Below, piece by piece: positions 49,150 to 59,704 of a DNA stretch of 64,000 bases (positions are counted from its first letter, which is position 1; every line of letters begins with the position of its first letter). The notes under the pieces are model-generated. The model had not been told where the DNA came from. It saw only the letters and a program-made list of their open reading frames with translations, and did no database searches. The translations under genes were made by a program, and so were the position numbers. The stretch is from Eutreptiella sp. 'Long Island Sound 2002' (Eukaryota > Euglenozoa > Euglenophyceae > Eutreptiales > Eutreptiaceae), in the NCBI GenBank assembly GCA_964036045.1, contig OZ038390.1, positions 34,654,319-34,718,318 of the forward strand, in the 5' to 3' direction.

Positions 49150-50817
49150 GGAAGCCATCCCACCACATTCTGCTCAATCCACTGTTCATTCTTTCTGTTT
49201 ATGTCATGATGTGGAGAACTGCGAATGTTTGATAATTTGACGTCAATCAATCAATTTTTCTTTGGTCTCCGTTCGGTAGCGTATCGAAAGTCGAAAACCG
49301 AAAGCCACGGAGTGTGCTGCCGTGTTCAGAAAAAACCAAACTCAGGCTTAATTCAGGCAGATTTGGGGTAATCTTGTCTCTGTTGGTCTGTGCATCTTTG
49401 GAATTTGGCTACTCGTGCAGATGGAAGCAAATGTACATAATCAAAACGCTGGCCAGCGACAGTCGCCCCTTTCAGCGACATTCACCCCTACAGGCACCCC
49501 CTGTAGTACTGGCTGCACCAGATGCGACGCCAGGAACTCAGATCGTACCTTCATTTGCTGTGATGCTAACGCCAAAGTCCAGATTCAGATCCAGGATCCT
49601 CAAATTTACCTTGAATTTCTCAGGTTTGTCCATCATTCTGCCACTGTTGTACGAAACCCAGACGTCAATTGTTCAGACAACCTTCAGATAGGAGCTCTAG
49701 GGACTTCTATAAGCAACCTCTGAAGTCCGTAAGCTTCGTTGTATTTTTGGCACACGCCAATGTGAGCTCAATCCGACCTGAAACTGTCGAAAATGGTGAA
49801 TCCAAGTGTCTTGTGGGACTCATTCGAAACATTGGCCTTGTCCAAGTCGATTGACACCGCCGCCACTGTAAATTCGGTGTCTCTCAGTTATATACTGTCA
49901 GTAAAGCGCCTTCAGCGAACCTTCGGCGCGTTACATGCCAAGGATCCAGGGCCAGCATGTCCCATCATGATGCATCATCACATGATCCACATTTTGATGG
50001 AATCTGTTGGATGCTCGCGAACCAACGTGCCGGAAAGCACAATTGAGCTGAATAAACGACGATATATATTAACTTTAGTCTAAACGAAGGTGTTAGTAGT
50101 TTCAGTTGTACACATTCCGCTGCATTTCACCTTCATCTTAGGGAATTTGCTGATTTTAGGACAATTTAGTTTGATTTCCTTGTCATCTCCTCTCATTCCT
50201 CGGAGATCTGTTTAGATCTAAGTGCACAGAAAAGCATCCTTACCTTCTGTGGTGCACTTAGGGTCTGTAGACTACATTTGTATTTGTTTGCCCTCTCTGT
50301 GATTGCTTAATCTCCTACATCTCTGCCCAAATTATCTCTCAAATTTGCTGAATCTTGTGATCATCCACCAGATGCGCCTAATCTGAAGCACATGCTGCAC
50401 TTTTCAGAACGGAAAAAGCGGGAATAACACGATGTAGAGTTCGGCGAGGACACCGTAGCGTGCCCGCGACAGCGAAACTGTGCCAGAGCGCTGAGATGTC
50501 ACTCCAATTCTTGATCCCCCCACTCAATCCACCAATAATCTACCTCATTTCTTAACCAATGCATGGTTTGGTATCGATTCTCGATACGTTTACATGCTTT
50601 TTAGCCCTTAACCTAATGTTTCACTGCACGGAGGACTGTTCGTCACTTCTCATTCTGTCTCATTTCAGGTTCATCCATCCTGATTCAGTGCCAATTCAGC
50701 CCAAATCAGGTCAGATCAAGCAGATTTCGCCCCATCGAGGCTACATTTCTATTTTTTTCTGGGACTTACCCGCACTACGTTCTTCGTTGACGTAGCGACA
50801 CACCCCAGTGTGTTTTT
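49150..50817 (+). other. 3' untranslated region of element B
   Basis: 1.67 kb between the pol stop and the polypurine tract, noticeably AT-richer than the coding part. No domain is recognisable in its short ORFs. AATAAA occurs at about 50051 (GCTGAATAAACG). A long 3' non-coding spacer is unusual for a compact gypsy element and might hold a decayed extra ORF. Confidence 0.6.
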
Positions 50818-50827
50818 GGAGGGGGAG
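50818..50827 (+). other. Polypurine tract of element B
   Basis: GGAGGGGGAG directly precedes the TG of the 3' LTR, the expected plus-strand primer position, following TGTGTTTTT. Confidence 0.9.
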
Positions 50828-51359
50828 TGTAAGTGCGGCTAGCTCCATCTGCTCAGATTTTCAGACATGCTGCCCAGATTGGCTACATTTTGGTCATTTT
50901 CTTTGCTTCGGCGGAATCGCCGCCTCGCAGCTCAGTCTCAGGATATATCCTATATATTTCTGAGATGCCGGATTTGATTCCGCGGTCCATTCCCCGTAAA
51001 TCCGCCGCGTTCCGCTATTTTAGCTGGAATCGCCATTTGCCGCTGACGCGCGCTCGCGGGCCAGATCGGCCAAACATTTTTACATAATTGGATTATTTAA
51101 ATCTTTTCAGACAGTTTTGGACACTCAGATGTATTTAGAATAATCCGCATCAATTTTCTTCATAGACTGGGATTTTCTGCCGGATAACAATCAGCATGGA
51201 CCTTGCTTCTGTTGTCGCTGCTCTCGCCTCCGTTGGTGTTCGAGTATCCGGTTCTACCCCCAATAACAACGTCCAGGGAGACTCCTCGCGTGCCTGCCCC
51301 ACTGGTCTTGCCGGCCCCGAGCCCTCCGGCACCATCAACGACCCAGGGCAGCACTTTCA
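50828..51359 (+). repeat. 3' LTR of element B (532 bp)
   Basis: Differs from the 5' LTR at four positions, all in the first 200 bp. It includes the same first 55 gag codons, which here run out into LINE sequence. Confidence 0.97.
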
Positions 51360-53308
51360 TGGTAGAAGGGGAGGCCTAGGCGTTTCCACACCGCTTCTAG
51401 AAGGAGCCAGGGGGTGTTCGGGAAGGCTCCCTTGACGTCGAGGGAGGCGATGATGAGGTCCATCGGGTCCATGTCCGCGATGTTGTCCTGGAGGAAGATG
51501 GCCTCGTGTGGGGACCGGCCTGGGATGGCCCCCCAGAGGCTCGCTGGTATGTGGGGGTCCAGGTGAGGGCGGATGCGGCGCAGGAGGATGGTCCAGATGA
51601 TTTTTACCTCCGTGACCGCACAGACTATGGGGCGCCAGTTGTCCGGGTTTGCCCAGTCCCCTTTTTTGTAGAGGGGGCGGACAACGTTTGCCCAGTCTGG
51701 TGGCAGGCGGGTCCGCCCCGTGACGATGTCCCAGAGGCGGTGGGCGAGGACGCGGAGGAGGTGGGCGGGGAGGTGGTAGTATGCCTCTGCAGGGAGGCCG
51801 TCGTAGCCTGAGGTTTTGTGTTGCCGGAGATTGTGGATGGCCTTCCGGACTTCGTGGATGGTGAAGGGGCGTTTTTCCAGGTGCCTCCTCTGGGCGTGGT
51901 TGAAGACCCGAGGGAGGCGGTCGATTTTGGCCTGGGTGTCTGGGTCCAGTGTGTCTTGGGGGGGGGTGTGTTGCCGGAGGAAGCTGTCTTGGGTGGCTTG
52001 GAGCACTGTGGCTCGGTCGTTGGTGAGGGAGCCGTCCTCCTGCCGGACCGTGGTGATGGTGCGGTGGCCGGTGTCGGTCATGGCGTCGTTGAGGTGGCGG
52101 ATGGCCTTGTAGGGGAGTTCATGTTGCGCATACCGTTCGTGTTCCTGGGCGATGCGCTGTTGCCTGTGGATGTGCCACCGCTGCAGGTCCGCCCTGATGT
52201 GGGCTATCCGTGTCCTGCAGTGGTGTATCTGGCGGCCGGTTTGGGGGGTGTCGGTGTGGAGGAGGGTCGCCAGTTGTTGCTTCGCATGCCAGAGGTCATG
52301 GAGCATGTCCCCCAGGGCCGTGGGTGGTTGGTCGTCGTCTGTGTGGGGGTGTTGTTGGAAGCCGCAGGCGACGGCGGCCGTGCGCATGGCTGTGAGTAGG
52401 TCGGTGGGGTCTGGTTGGATGCGCCGGGCGCGGTCTATGGCCCTGTGATATTGGGGCCAGGCATGCTTGTCATGCAGCGGGGGCATCTCCGGGGGGGGTG
52501 GTAGGCCTTGGTCCGCATCCTCTGGGGGGCTGGGGGGAAGGTTGGGGATGGTGAGGCGGATGTGCAGGGGGCTATGGCCCGTGGGTCCCAGCGGGAGGGG
52601 TCCATATCGGGCCTCCGCTCGGATGATGGTGGTGGGGTCGCCATAGCATACGTCGATGCGGGATGGGGCGGCATCCGTTTGGTGGGGGAAGTGGGATGGT
52701 TGGCCTTCGAGGTTGGCTGTCAGGTCCACGAGCCCCAGCATTTCGATGGTGTCGCGGACTGCTTGGTCCTGGGGTGTGGCCTGTCCCCCTCGGTCCGCTG
52801 GGGTGGGGGCGGCGTTCATGTCGCCGATGATGACTGTGGGGGCGAGCATGGCCATCTGGCGGTATGCCTCGGCCAGGGCTTGGAGGAAGGGTTCCGTGGC
52901 TTCGCCGAAGGGGACGTGGGTGTTGATGACGTTGAGTTGCCATCCGTCCCCGACGACCTCATAGACACCTAGCCTCCATGGGACGCTGAGGTGGTGGACG
53001 AGGTGGACGTGGATGCGGGTTTGGGCGTATAGGGGGGTCCCCTTGTGCCAGTAGCATTTGTACGCTTTCTGGTCCGGGGTATATATGGGGGTGGTTTCTG
53101 GGGGGTCGTCGCGCTGTAGGCCTTGTTCCTGGAAGGTGAGGAGGTGGGGAACCCACCCCGGCCCCTGTGCCATTGGGAGCTCTTGGAGGGCGGTTGTGGC
53201 GTCCTTGGAGTATGTGACGGCCGGGTGGTTGAGGTCGAGGAGGTTGACGGTGGCCTCTGTGGGGGCGGGCCGGGGCTGTGGAGGCTTGTGCCCTCGGCCC
53301 TTGCCCCG
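51360..53308 (-). CDS. LINE ORF2, N-terminal part: APE endonuclease and RT fingers/palm start
   Basis: Apurinic-type endonuclease that nicks target DNA, followed by RT. Counting from ATG 53173: FQEQGL (Glu 16), VINTHVPF (Asn 84, His 86), IIGDMNA (Asp 118, Asn 120), SRIDV (171-175) and GHSPL (199-203) form the EN active site. RT motifs start near residue 405: HKTSGYDGLPAEAYYHLP, PLYKKGDWANPDNWRPI, GAIPGRSPHEAIFLQDNI and ASLDVKGAFPNTPW. Sequence is lost after KRLGLPFY, before the catalytic Asp pair. The open frame reaches back to TGA 53309-53311; EATVNLLDLNHPA upstream of ATG 53173 looks like EN strand 1, so the true start is probably earlier. Confidence 0.88.
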
Positions 53309-54124
53309 TCAGGGAGGGGGACTGGGGCTCGGGGACTTTTTGCCGGTTTGTGGGCGTTTGGGTAGGCGCGGCGGGGGGAGGCCGTGGCTCCACTCCGGGG
53401 GGGGCTCCCCAGTGTATTTGGTGCCTGTGTGGGCCTTGTTCTCTTCGGTGCGGAGCCGGATGGGGTGGGCGCTGGTGAGCTCCAGGGTGTAGCCGACTGG
53501 TTTGTCCGGGGCGCTGCTGCCTTGGTCTAGCTCCTTTTGGCGGTGCCAGATCACCCGGATCTGTGGCCCCCCGTTGTCCCCCGGTTCCTTGAGGCGATAC
53601 TGGATCGTGCCCTCACACCAGATGCAGTCGCCTGTGTGGTCGTTGCGGAAGGGCTGTTGGACCTTCGCACCTTTTTCGAATCCTGGGTACGCTTTGGGCG
53701 GGGGCTGTGCTGGTGGCGGGAGGGAGGATGATGAGGATGCCTGGTCCGGCTGGGGCGCTGGTAGTGGTGGGAGGGAGGATGACGAGGATGCTTGGTCCGG
53801 GTGGGGCGGTGGTATTGGTGGGAGGGAGGATGACGTGGATGCTTGGTCTGGGTTCGCCGGCTGGGTCGGGTGGGATGCGGGGGTCGGGAGGTCGCTGCTT
53901 TTCCGGCTTGGCTGGGGGCGGGTGCGCCCCTTTGTCGTCTCGTTCGCTTGGGTGGGACTGGAGGTAGCGGGGCTGGGGGGGCATGGGGTTTGAAGAAGGG
54001 GTGTGTTGCTTGCTGGTCTGGATCCCTCAGTGGGGGTTCTGCCGGTGTTTGCATTTTCGCTTTCGCCTGGCTGCGTATGATGTCGGCGAGCTTGCGCACG
54101 GTCTCCGGGGGATCTGTTGGCCAT
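53309..54124 (-). CDS. LINE ORF1-like protein with 17-residue repeats
   Basis: ATG 54124 (MANRSPGDRAQARRH) to TGA 53309-53311. The N-terminus is low-complexity. Three copies of a 17-residue repeat PDQAS[ST]SSSLPP[IL]P lie at about 53690-53850, encoded by a 51-bp minisatellite. A compact region follows (FEKGAKVQQPFRNDHTGDCI, WCEGTIQYRLKEPGDNGG and QIRVIWHRQKELDQ) that looks like a folded beta-rich domain I cannot name. A basic Pro-rich tail comes last. It shares the reading frame with ORF2 across TGA followed by CGG, a context known for leaky termination. No zinc knuckle or RRM is obvious. Confidence 0.6.
   Translation of the reverse strand: MANRSPGDRAQARRHHTQPGESENANTGRTPTEGSRPASNTPLLQTPCPPSPATSSPTQANETTKGRTRPQPSRKSSDLPTPASHPTQPANPDQASTSSSLPPIPPPHPDQASSSSSLPPLPAPQPDQASSSSSLPPPAQPPPKAYPGFEKGAKVQQPFRNDHTGDCIWCEGTIQYRLKEPGDNGGPQIRVIWHRQKELDQGSSAPDKPVGYTLELTSAHPIRLRTEENKAHTGTKYTGEPPPEWSHGLPPPRLPKRPQTGKKSPSPSPPP
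53718..53866. repeat. 51-bp minisatellite in LINE ORF1
   Basis: GGGAGGGAGGATGA recurs at 53718, 53769 and 53820. The period of 51 bp keeps the reading frame and encodes the 17-residue repeat of ORF1. Confidence 0.85.
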
Positions 54125-54136
54125 GGCAGTGCGGCA

Positions 54137-55371
54137 ATGCGTTCTCTTCAGGAACCTCCACCCATCTGCGGGTTTGTGAGAAGTACTGGAGCGCACAGGA
54201 CTCCGCGTGGAAGAAGCACTGGGGTCCGCATCAGGGCTTGATGTGGATCCATTGCCCCAGATGGGACATTCCAAGGGCGATAGCGAAGATACGCAAGGAC
54301 CGCTCCAAGGCAGTGCTGGTTGTTCCTATGGGATGCACCGAGGAGGAAAGTACCCGACATTGGGTAGTCTCATTGACCAACATGACCTTAAACAAGGTCG
54401 TCCTACCGGCTGGAGAGAGTGTCTATCAGGACGCTAAGGGACAGCCCATGCCACCCCAGAGATGGCCAACGGAATTCCACTATGTGGATGGGGGCCTTGA
54501 TCAGGCCGACGCCACTGATTTCGTGTGTGTCAACCGCATCATAGCGGAGCCATGGCGGCAATGCTTTGCGGTTTCCCCCGTTGACATCGGAGAATCGGAA
54601 GACCCCCTCACTGAAGAGGAGTTGGATCTGGTTCAGGGGTATATGGATCACCCCTTTCACGACTGGGGAAGCCAGCGTGAGGGCAAGGGCCAGGACAAAG
54701 CCTGGTGGGAAGTGGACTCGATCGTCTCTGGTTCCTACGATGGAGATACCTTCGTAAGGAGGGTACTGGACCACTTGTCCAGCCAGGACGAGCCAATCGG
54801 GGGTAACCCACCCACCTACGGCGACCTATTCCGAGGCAAGACCAGAGATGGCCCTTTGGGCCACCTGGAAGGACCACCTGAGCTGAAACCGAGCGGGGTC
54901 GCTACGCCTCAAGTAAGGTCAGTGGTCCAGGTGCCCGGAAAAGCCAAGGCGGAGTCCGATGATTGCCCCAAGATCCAGGCATTGAGGGGCAGGCTGAAGC
55001 AGAAGTATGGGGACACCTTCTTCAGCGGAAAGCCTGTGTTTCCCCCACCGGTGCATGGACCGTATGGCGAGGCCAAGATACGACTGAAGCAGAACCCCCG
55101 TGTGTATCGGCACCGGGAGTTTGCCCTGAGGGGCGAGAGGAAGGAGGCCATGGAGAAGATCCTCCGTGACTTCATCGAGAGAGGCTGGCTTGAGCCGTGC
55201 CACTCGGAAAGGGCCTCTCCGTGCTTCGTCGTCCCCAAGAAGGTGGCCGGTGAGTGGCGGCTCGTGGTCGACTACCGCGGCCTAAACGCCCAAACGCAGC
55301 ACGACAGCTATACGCTGCCCCTCATTGAGATATGCTGCAAAAACAACACCGGCGGAGGATCTTCACGGTGA
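54137..55371 (+). pseudogene. pol: Pol of copy A2, part 1: Dam-like region and RT N-terminal half
   Basis: Starts abruptly at the LINE junction at the point equivalent to 23101 in A1, so gag and protease are absent. The Dam-like region has the same degraded WIHCPRW motif as A1. RT motifs up to SYTLPLIE are as in A1. A one-base loss near 55328, private to this copy, shifts the frame and ends it at 55369-55371. A second one-base loss at 55410-55423 is shared with A1. After both, the frame of the following ORF is reached. Confidence 0.85.
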
Positions 55372-55423
55372 TTGACCTGAAACATGGTTATCATCAGATG
55401 CCTCTCGCCGAGGAGCCCGTGCC

Positions 55424-58159
55424 TGCACAGCCATGAGCACCCCACTTGGACCTCTCCAGTGGAAGGTGATGCCCATGGGCGTTACCAACGGCAATGCGGC
55501 TTTTCAGCGGATGCTGGAGAACCTGCTTGATCCGCTGCGTGACTGTGCGGACCCCTTTGTAGACGACGTGATTATCGCGTCCGGGGACCCCAGTATGAGC
55601 TACAAGGAGCGCCTGGAGGCACATGAGAGGGAGGTCACTCGAGTGCTGGACCTTCTGGTTCGGCACAAACTCACGGGCAGCAGTGACAAGGCCACCATTG
55701 CGGTAAGCGAGGTGGTCTTCGCTGGCCACGTAGTCGGGAACGGGCAGCAAAAGCCCATACCTGGCAAGGTGGCTGCGATTGAGCACTGGGAAAAGCCCAA
55801 AACGGTCTCTGAGCTACGGGCGTATCTGGGGTTCTGCAACTACTACTTGGGGTATATCAAGATGTATGCCGAGTATGCAGCCCCCATGACGACCATGCTC
55901 AAGGGCAACCGAAAGGAGACCAAGAAGGGGTCCAAGAAGGCTCTGGTCTGGGATGCTGATTCCGACCGTGCCTTTGAGGGGATGAAGCAGGCGCTGCTGT
56001 CCGCAGTGGGTCTGCACCTCGTGGATCCTTACCGAGGGTTCGTCCTGCGCACCGACGCTTCCGACTACGCCGTTGGCGCTGTGTTGGAACAAGTGCATGA
56101 CGATGGGAGGCACGTGCCCGTGGCCTTCTGGAGCCGAGTCCTGGCGGAAGGCCAGAGACGGACGTGGAAGCCCCGAGAAAAGGAGGCGTATGCCATCGTC
56201 TTGGCTCTCAGGAAATGGGCTGGGTACATAGCCCTCCATCCCGTCACCGTCTGCACCGACCATCAGAGTATGCAGTCGTGGCACAAGGAGCACGTGGACA
56301 CCTCCTCTGGTCCCGCCTCCCGACGGGCAAGATGGCATGAGACCTTGGCCAAGTTCGACCTCACGGTTGTGTATGTTCCTGGAAAGGACAACACCGTGGC
56401 GGACTGTCTCAGTAGGTGGGCCTATCCCGCCAGCAAGGGCATGACAGATGTCTCTGCCCATGGCGATGAGGCTGAGACCGCTGAAGCCAAGAGGATCATT
56501 GAGATGGAGCGCCTGATGGAGGAGGAGGGTGTGAAATGCTTCGTCGTCATGGCTGCGGATGCCCCCCTCGGAACGAGGATGAGCAGAGCGGTCAGAGTAC
56601 TCGCCCCTGATGGAGCTGAGTCCGACAAGCACCTCTTCCCTGAATCCTGCCTCCAGGACGACTGGACCGACGACTACGCCAGGTCTGAGGCCTTTGCGGC
56701 CGAGTATAGGGCTGTGACCGACCCTGATGACGGGCAGAAGTGGCCAAAGGGGCTGACTGAGGAAGATGGCAAGCTCTACCGGAATGGTAAGCTGCTAGTA
56801 CCAGAGTCCCGAGTGATCGAGCTGTGCGAAGCTTGGCACGACCACATGCTGCACCCAGGGGTCAAGAAGCAAGCCCTCGACATGCAGCGCCGGTTTGAGA
56901 TCGACCAGATCAATCTCTACACCGCCATCAAGAAGGTCAGGAAGGGTTGCTCGGTCTGTCAGGCCTGCAATCCCGATAACCGGAACGTCAAGGGGGAAGC
57001 CCAATGGACCCCGGTTCCTGACCAGCCCATGGAGAGCGTGGCCATGGACGTCTTCTTCGTGCCCGAGGTGCACATTGGCAAGGAGACCTTTGACTGTGTG
57101 GTTCTTTGCGTGGATCGCCACAGTGGCTACGTAGTAGCCGTTCCGGCACGCAAAAAGGGGTTGCTTGCCAAGGAAGTGGCAGTCATGATGATTCGCCATT
57201 GGCTGACCGTCTTTGACATCCCCCGCACCATTTGCAGTGACCGAGGGCCCCAGTTTACTGGTGGCTGGTTCAAGGCTATGTGTTCCCTCATGGGAATACG
57301 TCATGCCAAGAGCGTCGCCTATCTCAGCCGGTCTAACGGCCGTGCTGAAGTGGCTGGACGGCAGCTGTTCGGGAAGCTGCGCAAGATTCACATCACCAAT
57401 CCACGTCGGAACTGGTTTGAGGAGATGTGGCCTGCTCTGAAGGCCCATCATGACACCCCCACTCCGGGTGGTTTGTCCCCTCACCAGATTCTGTTCGGCA
57501 GGGACCCCCTGGGTCGGGGACTTCCCTTGTCTGGTGATGGTATGGCCATGGATGCCAATGAAATCTTCGCGCGGCAAGAGGCAACGGCGCGGGACATCCG
57601 CCAGCAGCTCGAGAAGGAGCATGCTGAGCGTCAGAAGTCCGCCCCGAGCTCGACAGCGCAGAAGTTCAGGGTGGGAGACCCGTTGTGGGTGATCAGACCC
57701 CGCCCTATGGGCACCCACCGCACCAAGACCTGGTTCACACCCGGAGAGGTGGTCCGCAGGATTGGTGAGGACACCTACCGCATCAAGGTGGGTCACGGAC
57801 AGTTCCGGGAGCGCCACGAGAGTCAACTCCGTGTGCGGGAACCCGACCTCCGTGGCCAACATGTGTCCCTGGGCTATGCCGCATATGAGGCCGATTCGAG
57901 CGACGACTATGCTGAGCAGGACGACTATACCGTCGAGAAGATCCTGGCTCAGCGTCCGAGAGCCTCGGCACCCGGAGGTCTGGAGTTCAAGGTTCGTTGC
58001 CGAGGCTATGGGCCGTCCCACGACACCTGGGAACCCGTCTCCTCGTTCGTGCCGCGGGTCAATACTCCCTTCATGGAGTACATCCGCAAGCACAAGACCA
58101 AGATCCATGTCTCGGACTTGGCAGCACTCACCCGGGCGATTGCAGCCAGGGGCGCCTGA
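55424..58159 (+). CDS. pol: Pol of copy A2, part 2: RT active site, RNase H, integrase, chromodomain
   Basis: Uninterrupted to TGA 58157-58159. RT resumes at AMSTPLGPLQWKVMPMG with FVDDVIIASGD (FVDD at 55556-55567). RNase H: LRTDASDYAVGAVLEQ, VAFWSRVLAEGQ, VCTDHQSMQSWH and DNTVADCLSRW. Integrase: WHDHMLHPG...GCSVCQAC (H-H-C-C), MDVFFVPEV (D), ICSDRGPQFTGG (D) and LSRSNGRAEVAGR (E). GPF/Y-like tail: DPLWVIRPRPMG and WFTPGEVVRRIG. Chromodomain at about 57920-58100: YTVEKILAQRP, FKVRCRGYGPSHDTWEP and FMEYIRKHK. This is the best-preserved A integrase in the window; ATG 55433 is internal to RT and not a true start. Confidence 0.9.
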   Translation, partial: CTAMSTPLGPLQWKVMPMGVTNGNAAFQRMLENLLDPLRDCADPFVDDVIIASGDPSMSYKERLEAHEREVTRVLDLLVRHKLTGSSDKATIAVSEVVFAGHVVGNGQQKPIPGKVAAIEHWEKPKTVSELRAYLGFCNYYLGYIKMYAEYAAPMTTMLKGNRKETKKGSKKALVWDADSDRAFEGMKQALLSAVGLHLVDPYRGFVLRTDASDYAVGAVLEQVHDDGRHVPVAFWSRVLAEGQRRTWKPREKEAYAIVLALRKWAGYIALHPVTVCTDHQSMQSWHKEHVDTSSGPASRRARWHETLAKFDLTVVYVPGKDNTVADCLSRWAYPASKGMTDVSAHGDEAETAEAKRIIEMERLMEEEGVKCFVVMAADAPLGTRMSRAVRVLAPDGAESDKHLFPESCLQDDWTDDYARSEAFAAEYRAVTDPDDGQKWPKGLTEEDGKLYRNGKLLVPESRVIELCEAWHDHMLHPGVKKQALDMQRRFEIDQINLYTAIKKVRKGCSVCQACNPDNRNVKGEAQWTPVPDQPMESVAMDVFFVPEVHIGKETFDCVVLCVDRHSGYVVAVPARKKGLLAKEVAVMMIRHWLTVFDIPRTICSDRGPQFTGGWFKAMCSLMGIRHAKSVAYLSRSNGRAEVAGRQLFGKLRKIHITNPRRNWFEEMWPALKAHHDTPTPGGLSPHQILFGRDPLGRGLPLSGDGMAMDANEIFARQEATARDIRQQLEKEHAERQKSAPSSTAQKFRVGDPLWVIRPRPMGTHRTKTWFTPGEVVRRIGEDTYRIKVGHGQFRERHESQLRVREPDLRGQHVSLGYAAYEADSSDDYAEQDDYTVEKILAQRPRASAPGGLEFKVRCRGYGPSHDTWEPVSSFVPRVNTPFMEYIRKHKTKIHVSDLAALTRAIAARGA

Positions 58160-59552
58160 TCGCCGCCCTGAGCTCTCCCCTGATGCATTTTGAGCGCTCG
58201 TGAGGTCGACGGATCGTCCCTTACTTGCTTGCTCTCTCCCATCTTCCGGTGACCTGCCATCAGAGTGGCCATATACCCCCCCCTGCTGAATCCAGAGGAG
58301 GATGGCCCCTCTCTTCAACTTCTACTCGTCACTCCCCCCCCCCTGCTGAATCCTCGGGAAACCAGGTAGGGCGACTGACCTTCACATTTTCTGAGCTCTT
58401 GGGGCCTTGAAGCCCATACGTCGTTGCGCAACGGGTGCCGCTGTCATCGGCATTGCGAATTTTTTGGTGTGTGGTCTGGTCCCATGGCCTTTGCGGGATC
58501 GAGACCAGCCGACGTGTGTCTGCAGACTATATATGGCCTGAACTCAGGCGTTTTCCTGTCCACCCTCCTGCATATGCCCTATCCTAACCGGGGCGTGGTT
58601 TGGCGCTCTGTCCAGAGTGTGTTTACACGCCTATTACCCCGCTTATCGCTTGTTTTTCTTCCCTCCAGGATATGTGCATCTGTATGTTAAGTGTTGTCAG
58701 CCCATCACTGAAGAATGGACTGTTTTTCCCCCCGAGGGATGCGAATCGTAATACGATGGCGCCTTGAGTCGCCGTGTACATGCTCCTACATGAGGTCCAG
58801 CCTGGACCAGTACCTAAGTACAGATTCTTCTTTTTGTGTGCCCGTGATACCGTGTGCCCTAGTGGCTGTGTGTGCTGAGATCCTGATGGCGCCAGGCGGG
58901 AAGCCCAGTTGCCTGAATGCACTCCCAGCGGTCCGCCACTGTCAGTCCCAGTGTGAGCCTACCGACTCGCAGACGCACTTGCAGTCGGGTGGCGACCTCC
59001 GGTGTTCCTGACCTCGGTCAGTCTGCCTGGGAAACTGGTGGTTTGAGGAGTCGACGCCTCCGCCCACACTGCATGAGGACTCCCTCATGTATGGCCTTCT
59101 GTAATAGGGCGAGGGAAAAGACTGCCTTGATGCCTGATCCCTTGAGGAGGAGCTCGTTCGGCTGTACCACTCTGGACTCGCGTCGTGGATATGGACATGG
59201 TGCGCCCGAGGAAGGACCCGTGGGGACTCTCCCCCAGCCGACGGGCCTTGGGAAGCTTGGGGTAGCCTGATGGATCTTTGTGGTCGCTCTCGACCTGTGG
59301 GACCACCTCGGTCGTCGTGTGACGCCTATGTTGGCCGTGTATGCCACTGCCACTGTGGTAGTGACCGTAGCAGCCGGCACCCGGTGCGCCTGGTATGGGT
59401 TAAAGGGTCCTTTGGATGCCGAACAATCGCCGCCAGGACCCGGGACTTGATACTTGATACTATGCTCGCAGTTACTAACAGCTACAGCAGCGTACCTGTC
59501 TTACTGTGTTATTTGGGCAGCCTAACCTGCGAATCAGCCTGAGATGAGGATG
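58160..59552. other. Unassigned sequence downstream of copy A2
   Basis: No gene or RNA is recognised. Two short CCCCCCCTGCTGAATCC repeats lie near 58277-58350. An A2 3' LTR is expected about here, but no matching partner exists in the window to define it. Confidence 0.4.
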
Positions 59553-59704
59553 TGATACCCCCCCCCCTCAGGGGATGGTCCAGAGATACCCCCCCCCTCA
59601 GGGGTGGTCCGGGGATACCCCCCCCCTCAGGGGATGGTCCAGGGATACCCCCCCCTCAGGGGATAGTCCAGAGATACCCCCCCCCTCAGGGGATGGTCCT
59701 GGGT
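59553..59704. repeat. Minisatellite with GATACCCCCCCCCTCAGGGG units
   Basis: Five units of 28-32 bp start at about 59553, 59585, 59614, 59644 and 59672. Each has GATA, a C run of variable length, CTCAGGGG and a GGTCC-containing spacer. Copy number and run lengths are likely polymorphic. Confidence 0.9.

Larger units (their letters stand above)
40562..51359 (+). mobile_element. Element B: structurally complete Ty3/gypsy LTR retrotransposon
   Basis: 10.8 kb with 532-bp LTRs (TG...CA, 4 differences), a tRNA-iMet-type primer site, gag, UAG, then protease, Dam-like domain, RT, RNase H, integrase, chromodomain, a 1.7 kb untranslated region and a polypurine tract. It sits inside the minus-strand LINE. 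The five bases beyond each LTR do not match (GCCGC and TGGTA), so no target duplication is preserved. Two TGA codons interrupt pol. Confidence 0.95.
51360..54136 (-). mobile_element. LINE, 5' part (ORF1, endonuclease, start of RT)
   Basis: Minus-strand non-LTR element cut at 51360 by the B 3' LTR and, at its 5' end (54136), joined directly to gypsy copy A2. The ORF1 ATG lies only 12 nt inside the 5' junction, so little or no 5' UTR remains. It has the same orientation as 33238-40561, and protein order makes the two parts complementary except for a missing RT segment. Confidence 0.8.

Noticed and set aside
59553-59704. Tandem units as a CRISPR-like array
   Set aside because: Spacers are not distinct, units are 28-32 bp in direct tandem, and the context is eukaryotic; this is a minisatellite.
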